A stretch of DNA of 64,000 bases from Acarospora socialis (taxonomy: Eukaryota > Ascomycota > Lecanoromycetes > Acarosporales > Acarosporaceae). Below the pieces are notes generated by a model. It ran no database searches, had not been told where the DNA came from, and worked only from the letters and a program-made list of their open reading frames with translations. The DNA is taken from positions 1,054,001 through 1,118,000 of the forward strand of contig JAMYGW020000001.1 of the NCBI GenBank assembly GCA_025617375.2, read 5' to 3'. How positions within the stretch are numbered: position 1 is the first letter of the stretch; the number at the start of each line of letters is the position of its first letter. Positions 21,204-33,600 of this stretch are shown here, in pieces. A program made the position numbers and the translations under genes.

Positions 21204-23699
21204 CTATTTTGCGAAATGTAAGTCGTAGCCCAGCCATTTCCGCGCATTCACCTGAGCAACATCCAATCCAGGCTTCCCGTACGTCAACGGCAGGAAGAAG
21301 TACCAGCCTCCAATCACCACGGCCATGAGCACACCAGCGGCCGCCCATGTCGCCAGTAGACTTTGCGTGCCGAGTCTTTCCTTTGCGGACACGCCCCGTG
21401 TGCCTGCAACCACACTACCTTTCTTCTTATGGCCTCTGCCATCCGCGACCGCGGTGTAGCTCGGCTCATCAAGGGCGGTAGGATCGAGATTAAAGACAAA
21501 CTCCACCACCGCGCCGGTGACGAGGGCCGAGGCAAGGTGGGCCGGGAGGTAATGATGGAGAAAAAGTTGCCGACCCATCAGGAAGAAAGGAAGGTAATGG
21601 GCCGCCCAGCATAGGAAGAAAAAGCCAGTCGAGTTGTACAGTCGGGATCGGGTTCCTGCAACAAAGTCGAGTTAGACGTAAAGTAATGAGGCTGGACGTA
21701 GTTGATGACTTACGTTCATCTAAAACGTCCACACCACGACGTTGCGAGAGTTGATCAGCACCGATGATACCAGCGAAGACTGCCAGGATGCTGCTTGCCA
21801 GCCACCACCCTAGAGGATTGCCTAGAAAGTATATCTGTTGTCGCGTCTCATTATGGGTCCAGAAGCTTACTCCCCTTAGTAGGAAGGGCCATTGAATCGG
21901 TTGACTGGCGTAAGGATGACTGCTGGTCAACGCGTTGTTGTGGAAAAACATCGCCCGTTGCAGCTCAAAGTACTTCTTCAGGAACGGCACATGCTTGATC
22001 TTTTTAGGCTCCCTGACCAACCGTTCGCTGTCTGCCGGAAGAGACGGTATCTGCTCCACATACCAGATATTGCTAGATTGCTGGACGTTCTTGTTCCCAT
22101 TGATCTCGGCTTGTTTGTAGGCCCAGTCCGGCAGCGGCGTTGTATGTGTCCACATGGCGACCTTCGTAGGGACATGGAGAAGCTTGAATTGTCCGGACAT
22201 GGATTTGAAGTCTTGCCCGGCTTTCGCGCCTTCAACCTTGAGTTCGAACAAGGTGTCGTTGAAGCGTTCTCCATTGGCTAGATCAATGGGCACGGTGGTA
22301 AACTCCTGGTTGGTGGGGTAATATGGTGATGCTACATCATGTGTAAGAAGAACAGTGTCCGTCCCCAGGTGGCGCAGCTTGATAGTGTCTCCATTCTTCA
22401 CGTGCTGTCCCATCAGACCGTCGCCCGGGATTGCAGTAGCAGGAAGTATCTGCCAGTGATTATTGGTATCGTTGTGTGGATAACCCGTGACTTGTTGTCC
22501 TTGACTGGACACTCTTCCGTCATCGTAGCGTAGTGGATACTTGTCAGGATGGCTGTGTAAGTAAGTCTTGGTCTCCTTGTGTCTAATGGTAACCGTATCG
22601 TAGTACTCAATACCCACTGACTGCATAGTCATGATGTTGTCGCTGAGTGTCTCCTGGAATTCCGGTGACATGAAGTCATCGCCAGGACCAGATCTTGTAA
22701 GAATGGCGAAGTGTACTTGGAACCAGAAAAGATAGAAGAAGAAGGGTACAATGATCAGACCAATAACTCGTGCCGCGAAATGTTTCCCGAATTCGGGAAG
22801 TGTGAGAGGCCCCTGTCGGCGATTGACGTCCAAGAGTCCCCAGAGGTCGATCGCAACAGCGGATCCAATAGTGAAGAAGGTGAACACACCAACGTATTTG
22901 GTGGAAATGACGCAGCTCATGGCCACGCCGGTCAGAAGTAACCATTTCCACCATTTGCGGCCGAATGGCTCATGCCGAAGTTTGTAGAATCGAATGTAAC
23001 ATAGAACACTTAGTGACATGGCAAAAACCAGGGTGGCATCAAGTAATATCAGCCTTGTCTGTCCAATATGAGCGTTGTCGAATAGAACCAATCCTGCGGC
23101 AAGAATGGCGGCCGGCAAGGAATACCCAGATTCCCACATAATCAGAAAGACTGTCGGCACCGTAAGACCGCCCATAAGAGCCGGTAGAGCTCGAAACGCC
23201 ACGTAAGGAACCTTGTTCTCGATATATGAGTCCCCAATGTTATCGAAAAGGAAGTGGCCATCGTATCCGACAAGCCAGCCCATGAGGGCAAAGAGTAGCT
23301 TGCCGAACGGAGGGTGGACATCGAAGAAATACGTTCTCTGAAGATAGTAGGAGGCAAACTGAACGTCGCTCAATGTTAGCATGTGAAACTCGGCCCTAAG
23401 GTGTTGCGGAAGTCTATCGTCCTGTTGATTCGTACCTTGCCGAAATGCACCTCATCAAATACCACCTGGTCCGGATGGCCTATCCCCCAAAACCGTGTTG
23501 CGAATGCAAGCACAGTGATGACAACCAGTGCGACTTTGTAGTCCCACTGCGAATCCATGCCAGTCCTCTGCTTTACCTTCTTCTGTGTACCATTAACATC
23601 CTCGTCTCGTATGGCTGGTGGTGGAGCAGGGGCCTTTTTGACATTCTGCCCACCTCTTTGCCGTACCGAAGCTGGCGCCGAAGACGGTGTCGAAGACAT
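21204..23699 (-). CDS. PMT2: Protein O-mannosyltransferase, PMT2 family
   Basis: ER enzyme that transfers mannose from dolichyl-phosphate-mannose to Ser/Thr of secreted and wall proteins, normally as a heterodimer with a PMT1-family partner. Exons 23699-23436, 23358-21714, 21655-21204; 786 residues. The catalytic Asp-Glu pair is in VVFDEVHFGK (about 80-88), joined by splicing to FASYYLQRTYFFDVHPPFGK, the PMT2-type signature. Multiple hydrophobic segments surround a lumenal MIR region (about 338-525), and the protein ends WLGYDLHFAK in the PMT2 manner. Introns are 77 and 58 bp. The N-terminal ~45 residues are disordered and basic. Confidence 0.96.
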
Positions 23700-23946
23700 T
23701 GTGGGCCAGGTCTGTGGGATAAGAAACGCGCAAGGAGGTCAATCACGCTGGAGCAGCGTCCGTGACTGTTCGAAGGCGGCTTAACAGGACACTTCCACTT
23801 GTAGTGTGTAGCGGATGTTAATAGTCAGGATCTGGTAAGGAGTGTAGAGAAGAAGGCAGAAAAGCGGCCGGACTGATAGACAAGAAAAGGACAGAGGTAC
23901 TCGAATAGTCCCTGGCTGGCCCCTTATGGAATCGTGGCTTCGCATA

Positions 23947-25336
23947 CAGTGTCGGAAAAAACTCTGTTCCGTTCAGAACACATGTGAAAACCACTTTTTT
24001 TTGAAAGCTCAAATTTCTTAAAACACTCAAATACTGCAAGTACTTCACAACCACAGCTGATAAAGACATTCTGAGCATATAGAATGATGAATTATATATA
24101 AATCTATTAAATGTTCAATTTTCATATATATTTTTAAGCAATTGCATGAGTAGTTATCAAAAACAGTATGTTTTAGCAATAAAACTGCAACAAAACATCA
24201 GTTTTTGTTGATTTTGCTGTAAATTGTATGTAAAAATCATTGAATATTGCAATAACAACAGCATTTATGCATCAATTGACTCAGAATTTTCAAAGATAAT
24301 AGAGATTTATATATATTTTAATACTGTAGTCTCAGATTATTGTAGTAAATAGTTGTTGTTGAGTTATATGTTAAAAACAGTGCAAAAATGCTGTTACAGT
24401 GCCAGAAAAAACTCTGGTCTGTTCAGAACAGTTGTGAAAATCACTTTTTTTTTGAAAGCTCAAATTTCTCAAAACACACAAATACTGCAACTACTCCACA
24501 ACCACAACTTATACAGACAGTCTGAGTATATAGAATGATGAATTATATATAGATCTATTAAAATTTCAATTTTCATACATATCTTTGAGCAATTGCATGA
24601 GTAGTTATCATAAAGATGTGTAAAACAGCAACACAATATGAGTTTTTGTTGATTTTGCTGCAAATTGTATGTAAAAATCACTGAATATTGCAATAACAAC
24701 AGCATTTATGTATCAATTGATTCAGAACTTTCAAGTATGATAGAGATTTATATATATTTTAATACTGTAGTCTCAGATTACTGTAATAAGTTGTTGTTGT
24801 TGAGTTATACACTGAATACAGTGTAAAATTGCTGTTTTTTCACAACAAAAACACTCAAAATCACACTTTTTCAGTGACTACACATGCATTTGTTCAATTA
24901 CACACTTCAAATTTTGAAATATGAAAGATCTATATATCTTACATCAGTCTATATACTCAGTCTATAATAATACACTGTGGTTGTGAAGTAGTTGCAGTAT
25001 TTGTGTGTTTTGAGAAATTTGAGCTTTAAAAAAAAGAAGTGATTTTCACAACCATTCTGAACAGACCAGAGTTTTTTTCAGCACTGTATTTCACAACAGA
25101 AACACTTAAAACACACTGTTTTGAATAATCACTCATGTAATTGCTTAAAGATACATATGAAAATTGAATTTTTATTAGATCTATATATAATTCATCATTT
25201 TACATACTCAGATTGTCTGTATAAGCTGTGATTGTGGAGTAGTTGCAGTATTTGTGTGTTTTTAAGAAAAACTGAGCATTTCAAAAAGTGTGGTTTTCAC
25301 GAGTTTCCAAACAGCACAGAGTTTTTTCCGGCACTG
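23947..25336. mobile_element. Outer mariner-like non-autonomous element (interrupted)
   Basis: Begins CAGTGTCGGAAAAAACTCTG at 23947 and ends with the inverted CAGAGTTTTTTCCGGCACTG at 25336. A TA dinucleotide flanks each end (23945-23946 and 25337-25338), as expected for a Tc1/mariner-type target duplication. Inverted similarity extends roughly 200 bp inward from both ends. It is very AT-rich and has no transposase frame. A second copy occupies 24397-25086; without it and one TA, this element would be about 698 bp. Confidence 0.82.
24397..25086. mobile_element. Inner copy of the same element, inserted at TA
   Basis: 690 bp, starting CAGTGCCAGAAAAAACTCTG and ending with the inverted CAGAGTTTTTTTCAGCACTG. 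Flanked by TA at 24395-24396 and 25087-25088. The outer sequence rejoined across the insert (GCTGTTATTTCACAACAGAA) matches the uninterrupted middle of the inner copy (GCTGTTTTTTCACAACAAAA), which shows that this is an insertion into a sibling element. Non-coding. Confidence 0.85.
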
Positions 25337-25658
25337 TAAACTTCCAAATTTAGCTCCGAGCTTCTGACAGCGGAAGCTTCATGTACTCACTTTACCTACC
25401 CTAAGGTATGGGCTACAAGGAAATCCTTTCAGAACACGGTTTGAAACCCGGTGTCCAGTCAACGTATTATGGAGGACTCAGGTTCAAAGTTCAATCAACT
25501 CTACTAGTGTCAGATGTCACTTTATCAGAGCACAACTGCACCTTCTTACAAGACAACTGTAATCCTACCGTCCTGTAAGGGATCGATAATCCAGGTGGAT
25601 CCTGAATTGCTTCCTTCAACTCTATATCTATTACCTGCTAAAGAATACGCTAACATGA

Positions 25659-26783
25659 TTATTCGTCGCCCTCGAGCATGCTGAGTGTTTCCAGTTCAGT
25701 CCGGATCAATCTCTCAAATTCTAGCCGGTCGATGCCAGTATTTCGAGCAAGGCGAAACAGGCTCTTCATAGTACTGCTGATATGTTGCCTCGCAGCCATC
25801 TCTGACTGGCCCAGAGAAGCAGCCCTATGCTCCAGTCGTTCCACCGCAAAGGTACCGTCAGATGACGATGGATGTGGCTGGCTAATACGTGACATCGAAA
25901 CGTCCTGTCTTGAACCGGTCTCGGGAGGTAATGATATTGGTGTGTCGTTGCTTTGTATTTGCATTGTGGGCTCTTTTGTGATGATATCACCGTTTAGTGA
26001 TGACATTCCGGACTCTTCGCGCTGCGCTGAGGGATTATCACCGTCAAGAGCTGGTTGAACTTCCGTGTATTGCGCATAGTAATCGTCTTCAGAAGTGGTC
26101 TGCCGCCGATGGTTGGTAACGGCAGTAGCCTTTTGATCAGGAGATGTCGTCTCCGTTGGGGTCTGTCCGAGAGTCGTGTCGTACTGTGCCCAATATTGAT
26201 CATCGTCATCCTCAACTGCGTCCATAGGGTCTTGCTCATCGTTTTCAGCTTCCCTTAAAGCTAGGGTTACTGTGCTTTCCCTTGCTCTTTCATCAGCCTC
26301 CGCGATGCTGCTGCACCAGGTTTTCCCAGCACTCTCTGAAAGTGTCAATGGCCCTAGTTCTGCAACGCGCCAACCCGTTCCACCACCCTCTTCGTCACCG
26401 ATGCACCACAGGTACGTAACTACCAACGAGAGATCTGTTAGAACCAGTAACGCATGCAACGTATCCGGATCAAGCCGCCTGTATCTGATTCGCTCCACAT
26501 CCTTGAACTCTATCTCGCCCGACACTGGGTGAAGTTCGAAAGATTCGCTTTCGACAATGGCCGGGAGTTTCTCGGCGTCGCGCGTGTTCCAGCACAATAG
26601 GGTTAGCCATGACTCGGTTGAGGAGGTGCTGGGTGAGAGCAGTTGCACTCTTTGTCGGAGGATTGGAGACAGAAGCGGTAAAATTGCTGGCGGTGGCCTT
26701 GGTGATGCGAACGCTGTTGGTAGGCAGGCTAGCAGGGGCGGAAGAAGCGTTCGAGGATCTGGAGCTGGTATGTACTGGACCAT
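25659..26783 (-). CDS. Conserved fungal protein of unknown function
   Basis: Single exon, 374 residues from the ATG at 26783; an in-frame ATG at 26807 would add eight. The N-terminal domain is dense and ordered (LLPPLLACLPTAFASPRPPP, LPLLSPILRQRVQLLS, SWLTLLCWN, GEIEFKDVERIRYRRLDPDT, ALLVLTDLSLVVTYLWC). The middle is acidic and disordered with a duplicated DDxYxAQY motif (DQYWAQYDTT and DYYAQYTEV). A helical C-terminal segment follows (MKSLFRLARNTGIDRLEFERLI). I recognise the opening as conserved in filamentous ascomycetes but know no function. No signal peptide or membrane segment. Confidence 0.75.
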   Translation of the reverse strand: MVQYIPAPDPRTLLPPLLACLPTAFASPRPPPAILPLLSPILRQRVQLLSPSTSSTESWLTLLCWNTRDAEKLPAIVESESFELHPVSGEIEFKDVERIRYRRLDPDTLHALLVLTDLSLVVTYLWCIGDEEGGGTGWRVAELGPLTLSESAGKTWCSSIAEADERARESTVTLALREAENDEQDPMDAVEDDDDQYWAQYDTTLGQTPTETTSPDQKATAVTNHRRQTTSEDDYYAQYTEVQPALDGDNPSAQREESGMSSLNGDIITKEPTMQIQSNDTPISLPPETGSRQDVSMSRISQPHPSSSDGTFAVERLEHRAASLGQSEMAARQHISSTMKSLFRLARNTGIDRLEFERLIRTELETLSMLEGDE

Positions 26784-27549
26784 GTTGACCAACGAAATCC
26801 GGCCCAATAATCTAGAGCTTGAAGGTAGATTGGATAAGGCGTTCAGATTGCTTCAGCCGATAGCTTAGACATTCGGTGAGTTAGCCGTTCGTCGAATCCT
26901 CAATGACTTGCATTCGACTGGTATCTTATATATATCAAAACCGAGTCTAGATAGTCAGTGATCAAGGCCAGGAACCTCGAACCTGATCACTCGTAAAAGA
27001 CCGTAAATACCTCTCTTAGTGTATCTCACCTTAGAAATGAAAGGTGTAAGGAATTGTGATCCGCACTGTTAAGTGGCATCGTAGACTTTCGGGCCTTTTC
27101 GTGACCCTCTTGGGTTCCATCTGACCGAAAGTCACGGAACCCTGACAAGCGAACCGATGATAAGGCTTACCCCTGGCCCGTATTTTCTAGCAGCGGTACA
27201 GATCTTCGACGTGCGGCGCGCGGCATCGAGTGCATGTAGCGTTCATGATAGATAGCACAGTCAACGGCTGGGAGGCTGAGTTCCTGCAGAAGTCGAGCTG
27301 CCTTACAAGTTATTATAGGTACCAGCGCAGGGCTTCTATTTCTGGAACGAGGCTAAGTTCCTCGGGATCTTCATCGCTTAGCATTGCCGTTAGATCCCGC
27401 TGCCCGTAACACTGGAATGGATTAGGATGCTTCATGCGCAATGACCTTATTCGATAGCGTACATGTACGATATCGTCAATTACATGTGCTGTGATGATGA
27501 TCTGCTTTTCAAGTAGGACAAAGTGTCGCTTCCGTATAACTGACCCGGT
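26784..27549. other. Intergenic, divergent promoter
   Basis: About 770 bp between the unknown gene and the MFS gene. Several short imperfect palindromes around 27080-27140 (GACTTTCGG/CCGAAAGTC), nothing firmly callable. Confidence 0.4.
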
Positions 27550-29956
27550 GTGACCTCTGTCCTGATGTCTTCAGAATCGCTTATCGTTCGGGTTGAGACT
27601 GGGGCAGCTATGTCTCGCGATTCGAGGATGATATCGAAATCAGGGACGCAAACGGACATGAGCGAGGATGAAATCGAAAGAGTATTGGAAAGTGAGGTGG
27701 AAAGGGAAGCGGAGGAGTCGGCGGAGAGAGAAGCTCGAAAGCACGAGGAAAGCAAGCTTCGACGTAAAGTCGACTTGCGGTTGTGCAGCATAGCAGGAAT
27801 TCTTTGCAGTCTTAACCTGCTAGACAGTGGAATCATCTCCAGTGCTTCTGTTACTACGTCAGTTCTACTTTGACAAAGTCGACTTTGTGCTAAAGCTTCT
27901 TAGCATGTTGGAAGACCTTTCTCTCGAAGGCAATCGCTATGTGAGGGCGCCTTGTAATTGCCAGTGGCGACAAATGTTGCTTTTGACCATGTCCTACAAT
28001 CCCAAGACAGGGTGGAATGTCGTCTTGAAGGGCAGCACAAGAGCCTCGCTATCGATTCATATTGCTCTGGTGGCTGACAGTCTTGTCATGATTAGTCTGT
28101 GTCTATATTTATTTTCACAATTGCCAGTATAGCTTTCCAGCTACCGTCGACTATCGCTGTTCGTGTATTCGGACCTCGAATCTGGTTCGCTTTCATCACC
28201 TTCTGCTTTGGTCTGATCACCCTGGTGCGTGTTCCTGACCTTATTAGGTCCATGGGCTGGACTTATACACAAGCTTAGTGTACTGCGTTTATAAAGACCT
28301 GGAGGGAGATGATCGCTCTTCGTGTGCTTCTGGGGATATCTATGGTAGGGCTCCTCATGTGATTCAGTCTGTGACCAATTGTACTTACCCGTGATTGAAC
28401 AGTCCGGTATCTACCCAGGTCTTACATATTTGATCAGTACATGGTACACTAGAGGTACGTAAATCGAGCTGTTGGCTCTATTGTCCTTTCTGACCTCTCC
28501 GTCCAGAAGAGCAACAACTACGGTTCGCTTTCCTACAAAGCGGCGAGGTCATAATTCTGGCTTCCGGTTCTATCCTGAACTACGGCGTTCGTTCTTCAGA
28601 GGAGTCCCAAGTCTATCAACGGACGGTGTCAACTGACTACAAACAGTTGAACCACCTCAATGGCCGAAACGGTCTCGAAGGATGGCGATGGATGTTCCTG
28701 GTTCAAGGGCTCGTTAGCCGCCATATCCGTATCTGTTGCAGGTGTAGAGTGCTGATCTGGCAAGGTTGCGTGTGTTGTCGGTATTCTGACATACTGGTGG
28801 ATGGTCGATTTTCCAGACCAAGCTTACCGGAGCTTCTTCTTCCTGACAGAGGCTGAATCCAAACTCGCAGTCTCGAGGATCCAGTGTGATCGAGGGGATG
28901 TCAAAGCGGAGGTCTTCACATGGTCTCAGGTCTTGCACCATTTCACGGATCCGAAGATATACGGATTTTGTTGCATGTTTTTTCTACTGGTGAGAACGTG
29001 ATGCTGCCGAAGACGAACACATGATACTAAACTCTTTAATGGAATATTGTCTCGACATCCCTCTCCTATTTCTTGCCCATTATGTGAGTTGACGTGCCCG
29101 TCGTGTATCATTCTACTTACCAAGCGTACAGACTACAAGGAGGTATGGGTTTCAGTTCGAATCAGGCTATACTGCTCTCTGCTCCGGTATGAATCCAAAC
29201 TGCAGGTCTTCACGTTGACGAGCTACTGATTGAACTTCTATGTATAGCCATACTATTACGCGGTTGTTCCTGTTTTGCTTTCCTCACGCATTGGTGATAG
29301 TGAGTATCTCGAACAGTTGCTCTTGACCCTAATGTCTGGACGAGCTCGCTCTGATGCCACAGCAGAGTATAGAATCCGTGGACCCGTCATATCGTTCAAC
29401 GCTCTCTGTCTAATTGTAGGCTTTACAATGCTTGGTTTCACCAACCAGGTCACTGTTCGCTACATAGGCGTTTATCTAGCCACGGGAGCATATATATCAA
29501 ACTGGGCTGCCCTGAACGCCTACCAGGCCAACAACATAGTGGGGTAGGTCAATCCCTTCGCCAGGCTTCAAAATTTACTGAACCGAGTGGATCGCAGCCA
29601 GTGGAAGCGTGCAGTAACGGCAGCGGCCGTCTCAGCTTGCAACGGTCTCGGTGGGATTGCAGGAAGCTTTATCGTCAGGCAAAACGAGGCTCCCCGATAC
29701 ATGACGGCGATCTGGGTATCGATAGGGTACGTCACTATTTACTGGACACCGATGGAACTGCAGAGCTGAACTGTCACCATAGATCACATATCCTTATGAT
29801 TCTATTCGTAATATTCTTCTCCCTATACTTTTATGGCGCAAATCGACGACAAGACAAGAATGATGAACGTCTAGAAGGCACAGTACGTATATTCTTAATG
29901 CTGCAATGTCATCAAAGGCTTATACTACATAGGAGAACTTCCGATATACATACTAG
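27550..29956 (+). pseudogene. MFS transporter (TNA1/allantoate-permease type), 15 exons, one splice acceptor lost
   Basis: Exons: 27550-27857, 27904-27940, 28096-28224, 28279-28344, 28403-28454, 28507-28586, 28647-28712, 28765-28989, 29043-29083, 29132-29186, 29248-29299, 29366-29543, 29598-29726, 29783-29882, 29933-29956. Introns are 46-155 bp. Joined, they read as an anion:cation symporter: KVDLRLCSIAGILCSLNLLD, GNRY|SVSIFIFTIASIAFQLPS, GLIT(L)|CTAFIKTWREM, SGIYPGLTYLISTWYTR, GRNGLEGWRWMFLVQGL, ending EGT|ENFRYTY. All phases agree. However, the intron 28990-29042 ends ATGG where AG is needed, although its branch-like ACTAAAC is intact, and no nearby AG keeps the frame. Either this is a recent null allele or a non-canonical junction is used. 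Confidence 0.75.
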
Positions 29957-30646
29957 TATATCGGATCTTAAGGCGCCGCGTCGGCAGTAGGTATATGTTT
30001 TGTGGTTTGGAGCCATCTGGGCAACCAACGAATAGCTATAAAAGAGACCATGATTCCCAGTTCTTTCAAGGCGTTACAACCAGGAATGTGGGGATACTGT
30101 TACCTGCCCCGTCTCCCAGTAGGGCATAAGCTTACCATTGCCACGGTTCATCTCCTGTGATGTCTCAATCTTCGAGAAGTGCAGGGTAACAGCTTACCGC
30201 TAAAGATGTAGGTACTTCGTACACCTAACTTAGGTCCTCGGGTTGAGCCGATGAGTGGTTGCTTTCGCGTCACTGCCCAATCAGGTTAGTGTACTGTAAT
30301 TGTGCATATTCGTGCTTCGTCAACTGCCCGGATCACTGAATCAATCCTCATATTCCAAGCAGCAGCTTCCAAGCGGTTGTTTGTGTTCCGCCGAAGACCA
30401 CCGCTATCCGGACTTCCACACGTATATTTGTCCATTTGCGTGGTCCCGCTAAAGACTGTTGACGAAGTTCAACCTCCCATACTCTAGCCCGCTTCACGCC
30501 AGCCCCGGCCGCAGACCCATTATCCTCCGCGTTGGCATTAGATCATAGATCGATCAGCGGAAGCACACTTGTTGGTGGACTGAGAGTGCTCGTGTGAGCT
30601 AAAGTGGGGTGCAGCGCATTGGTGGTGCAGTAGCACCAAGTAAAAG
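29957..30646. other. Intergenic upstream of SLA1
   Basis: 690 bp; short frames only. Presumably the SLA1 promoter and 5' UTR. Confidence 0.45.
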
Positions 30647-33600
30647 ATGGTCTTCCTCGGCATCTACACGGCATTGTACGATTATGAGCCCCAAGGCGAC
30701 AATGAGTTATCAATCCAGGAAGGCGAAATTCTGTATGTGATTGAGAAAAGCGATGTGGACGATTGGTGGAGGGCGAAGAAGAGGGCTACGGCTGAGGACG
30801 AGGAGGAGCCGGTTGGGCTGATACCAAATAACTATGTCGAGGAAGTGAGTGAAATGTTCATGGAAAAGCGCAGTGTCATCAGAAAAGCCTGGAAGGGGCT
30901 TTATGAGGTTGCTTTATTGTAGCTTTTGCTATCACTACGGTCGGGGATATCTGTGCAATGCCTACAGCTCTGGATTGAGACATACGCATGTACTGACGAA
31001 CCGTCCGTGATAGGCTCGACCAACTCACCAAGCCAAGGCTTTATATGATTATACACGACAGACTGACGAGGAGCTTTCTTTCACCGAAGACGCGCCGCTG
31101 TTAGTCTACGATACATCAGATCCAGACTGGACTTTGGTGGGATTGAATGGAGAGTACGGATTCGCCCCTGCCAATTACATCGAGATAACGGGCGAGGGCC
31201 CACAAGTGTCTCCCGGACCAGTTCAATCGCCTCAGAGCAACGCTGCGCCGGAGCACACGCCAGCTTCAAGCTCAGGACACAGTCCGGCAGACATTACAGC
31301 TGAGAGCCCAGCGGCCGCGCTGGCAGGAATCATGCAAGTGCAGCAATCAACATCCTCTCCATCTACGAACAGACCTGTAGCGGCACCACCGACAAATATC
31401 GCTCTTCCACCGCGACGACCTCAGTTCACTCCTGAAGCGTCAGACGAAGAGGTGCCGTCCGCCCACGCGCCGAACCTTCCGCAGCGACCACTGTCACAAC
31501 AGATATCCCCCCCTCCAACCCAGTTTGCCTCACCTAAATCTCCGGCGTCTCCAGGTGTGATGGCCTCACCACCATACAACCGAGCAGCGCAAAGAGGCGC
31601 TGATAACGACACTGCATTCCCTTCACCAGGTGGATTTCACTTGTACAATATCAACGAGATGGCTTCTGCTATGGGCAAGAAAAAGAAACTGCCTACTACG
31701 CTTGGCATCAATGTGGCTACAGGCACGATCATGATCGCTCCGGAGCAATCTCGTGATGGAGTGCAGCAGGAATGGACCGCCGAGAAACTTACTCACTATT
31801 CAATAGAAGGGAAGCACGTCTTCATAGAACTTGTCCGACCTAGCAAAAGCATTGATTTTCACGCCGGGACGAAGGATACTGCGCACGAGATAGTGTCAAT
31901 GTTGGGGGACATGGCCGGAGCGGTCAGGGCAGAAGGCTTGCGGGAAGTTATAGCAGCTGGCTCAGGTTCTCGAGGCGGACAGAAGAAAGGTCAAGTTCTA
32001 TATGACTTCATGGCTCAGGGTGATGATGAGGTCACTGTAGCAATTGGGGATGAAGTCATCGTTCTCGACGACACCAAAAGTGAGGAGTGGTGGATGGTGC
32101 GCCGCTTGAAGAACGGGAACGAAGGAGTTGTGCCCAGCAGCTACGTCGAGATTACAGGCACAATTCCAACGCCAACGTCTAGTTTGAGCGGTATCAACGC
32201 AGGTCGCTCGACCGTTGAGCAGAACAGACTGGAGGAAGAGCGACTGGCAAAGGAAGCTACCAAAGCATCTAGCAAAAGAAGTGGAGGTGATACAAGAGGC
32301 TCAGAGGTAGGCCCAGGACTGAAGCTGCCAAAAAGAGGTAGCAGCTTAGTAGGGGTTGACGATGGTAACACTCGTGCTACGCAGCGAGGCAAACGCGAGA
32401 GCAAAGCGGAAGGCAAGACTCCCAGCACCGCAAAATCTAGTGGGTTTTCCAGAAGGAAATAGTCTCTCAACCAGCAAACTAATCCAGTGTTAGAGCCTGA
32501 CCAGTCAAAGACCCGAACTTGGACAGATCGCTCAGGGTCGTTCAAGGTTGAAGCAGAGTTTATCGGTCTCAAAGATGGCAAGATTCATCTACACAAGCTC
32601 AACGGAGTCAAAATCGCGGTTCCTGTACCGAAGATGGCAGTCGAAGACCTCGAATATGTCGAGCGGGTAACAGGCGTGTCTTTAGATGAAGATAAACCAT
32701 TATCCGATATTCGTCGACGCAGTATGCAGGGAGGAACTAGCAAGGACTTTAGAAAGCCTTCCAATCCAGTAAGTGACAAATCCAAAACTGGCGCCTCCAT
32801 CGAACCGTCGAAGCAACCCGATTACGATTGGTTTGACTTCTTCTTGAAATGTGGTGTTGGTCCTCATCAGTGCGAACGTTATGCTTCAAGCTTCACCAGG
32901 GACTCTATGGATGAGAGCGTGTTGCCAGATATAACGCCTTCAGTACTCCGAACTTTAGGCCTGAAAGAAGGTGACATACTTCGGGTGATGAAATTCCTCG
33001 ACAAGAAGTATGCCCGGTCCGGGCCGAAGTCGAAGCTGCGAAACGTCAGTTTCGGGGGTGAAGAGGTCATTGATAAAGGTGATGAGGCCAATGAAGATGG
33101 TTCTGTTCCACCCAATGGCGCTACTGGTGGTCTCTTTTCTGGACCGGGAGGTACCCTGAGAAACAACACTCGCAAAGGTCGCCCAGCTCCGGCCTTACAG
33201 GTCAATGATGTCATAGATGCAAAGGCTTTGGGACCCAAAGACAGCGCCGACGCTGGAAAGAAGTCATTGCTTCCGGAGGCGAGCATCACCGCTCTTGATG
33301 CTGCGTCGAAACCGACAAGGAAAGGTAGTGGAGGATTCGATGACGATGCGTGGGATGTGAAGCCATCCAAGCAACAGCAAAGTAATGCAACAGCACCGGC
33401 TCCTGTGGCGGCAGCGCCAACACCACAAATTACCGCGCCTTCTCAACCTCCATTAACTGGAGCCTTGGCAGAGCTGTCATTGTTAACGCCACCTCTACAA
33501 CCGACTATAACCCACACGACGGGGCCACTTCAGGCATCGCAAGTTCAGGCAGTCCCCCAACCTCAACAGCCTCAAACCACTGGAGCTAATCCCTCCTTCT

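Larger units (their letters stand above)
23700..25658. other. Intergenic with nested AT-rich elements
   Basis: About 2 kb upstream of PMT2; 23947-25336 is the nested element pair described separately. The flanks (23700-23946 and 25337-25658) hold no gene I can support. Confidence 0.7.

Noticed and set aside
27080-27140. GACTTTCGG / CCGAAAGTC palindrome as a terminator or element end
   Set aside because: Single short inverted pair with no further structure; not enough to call.
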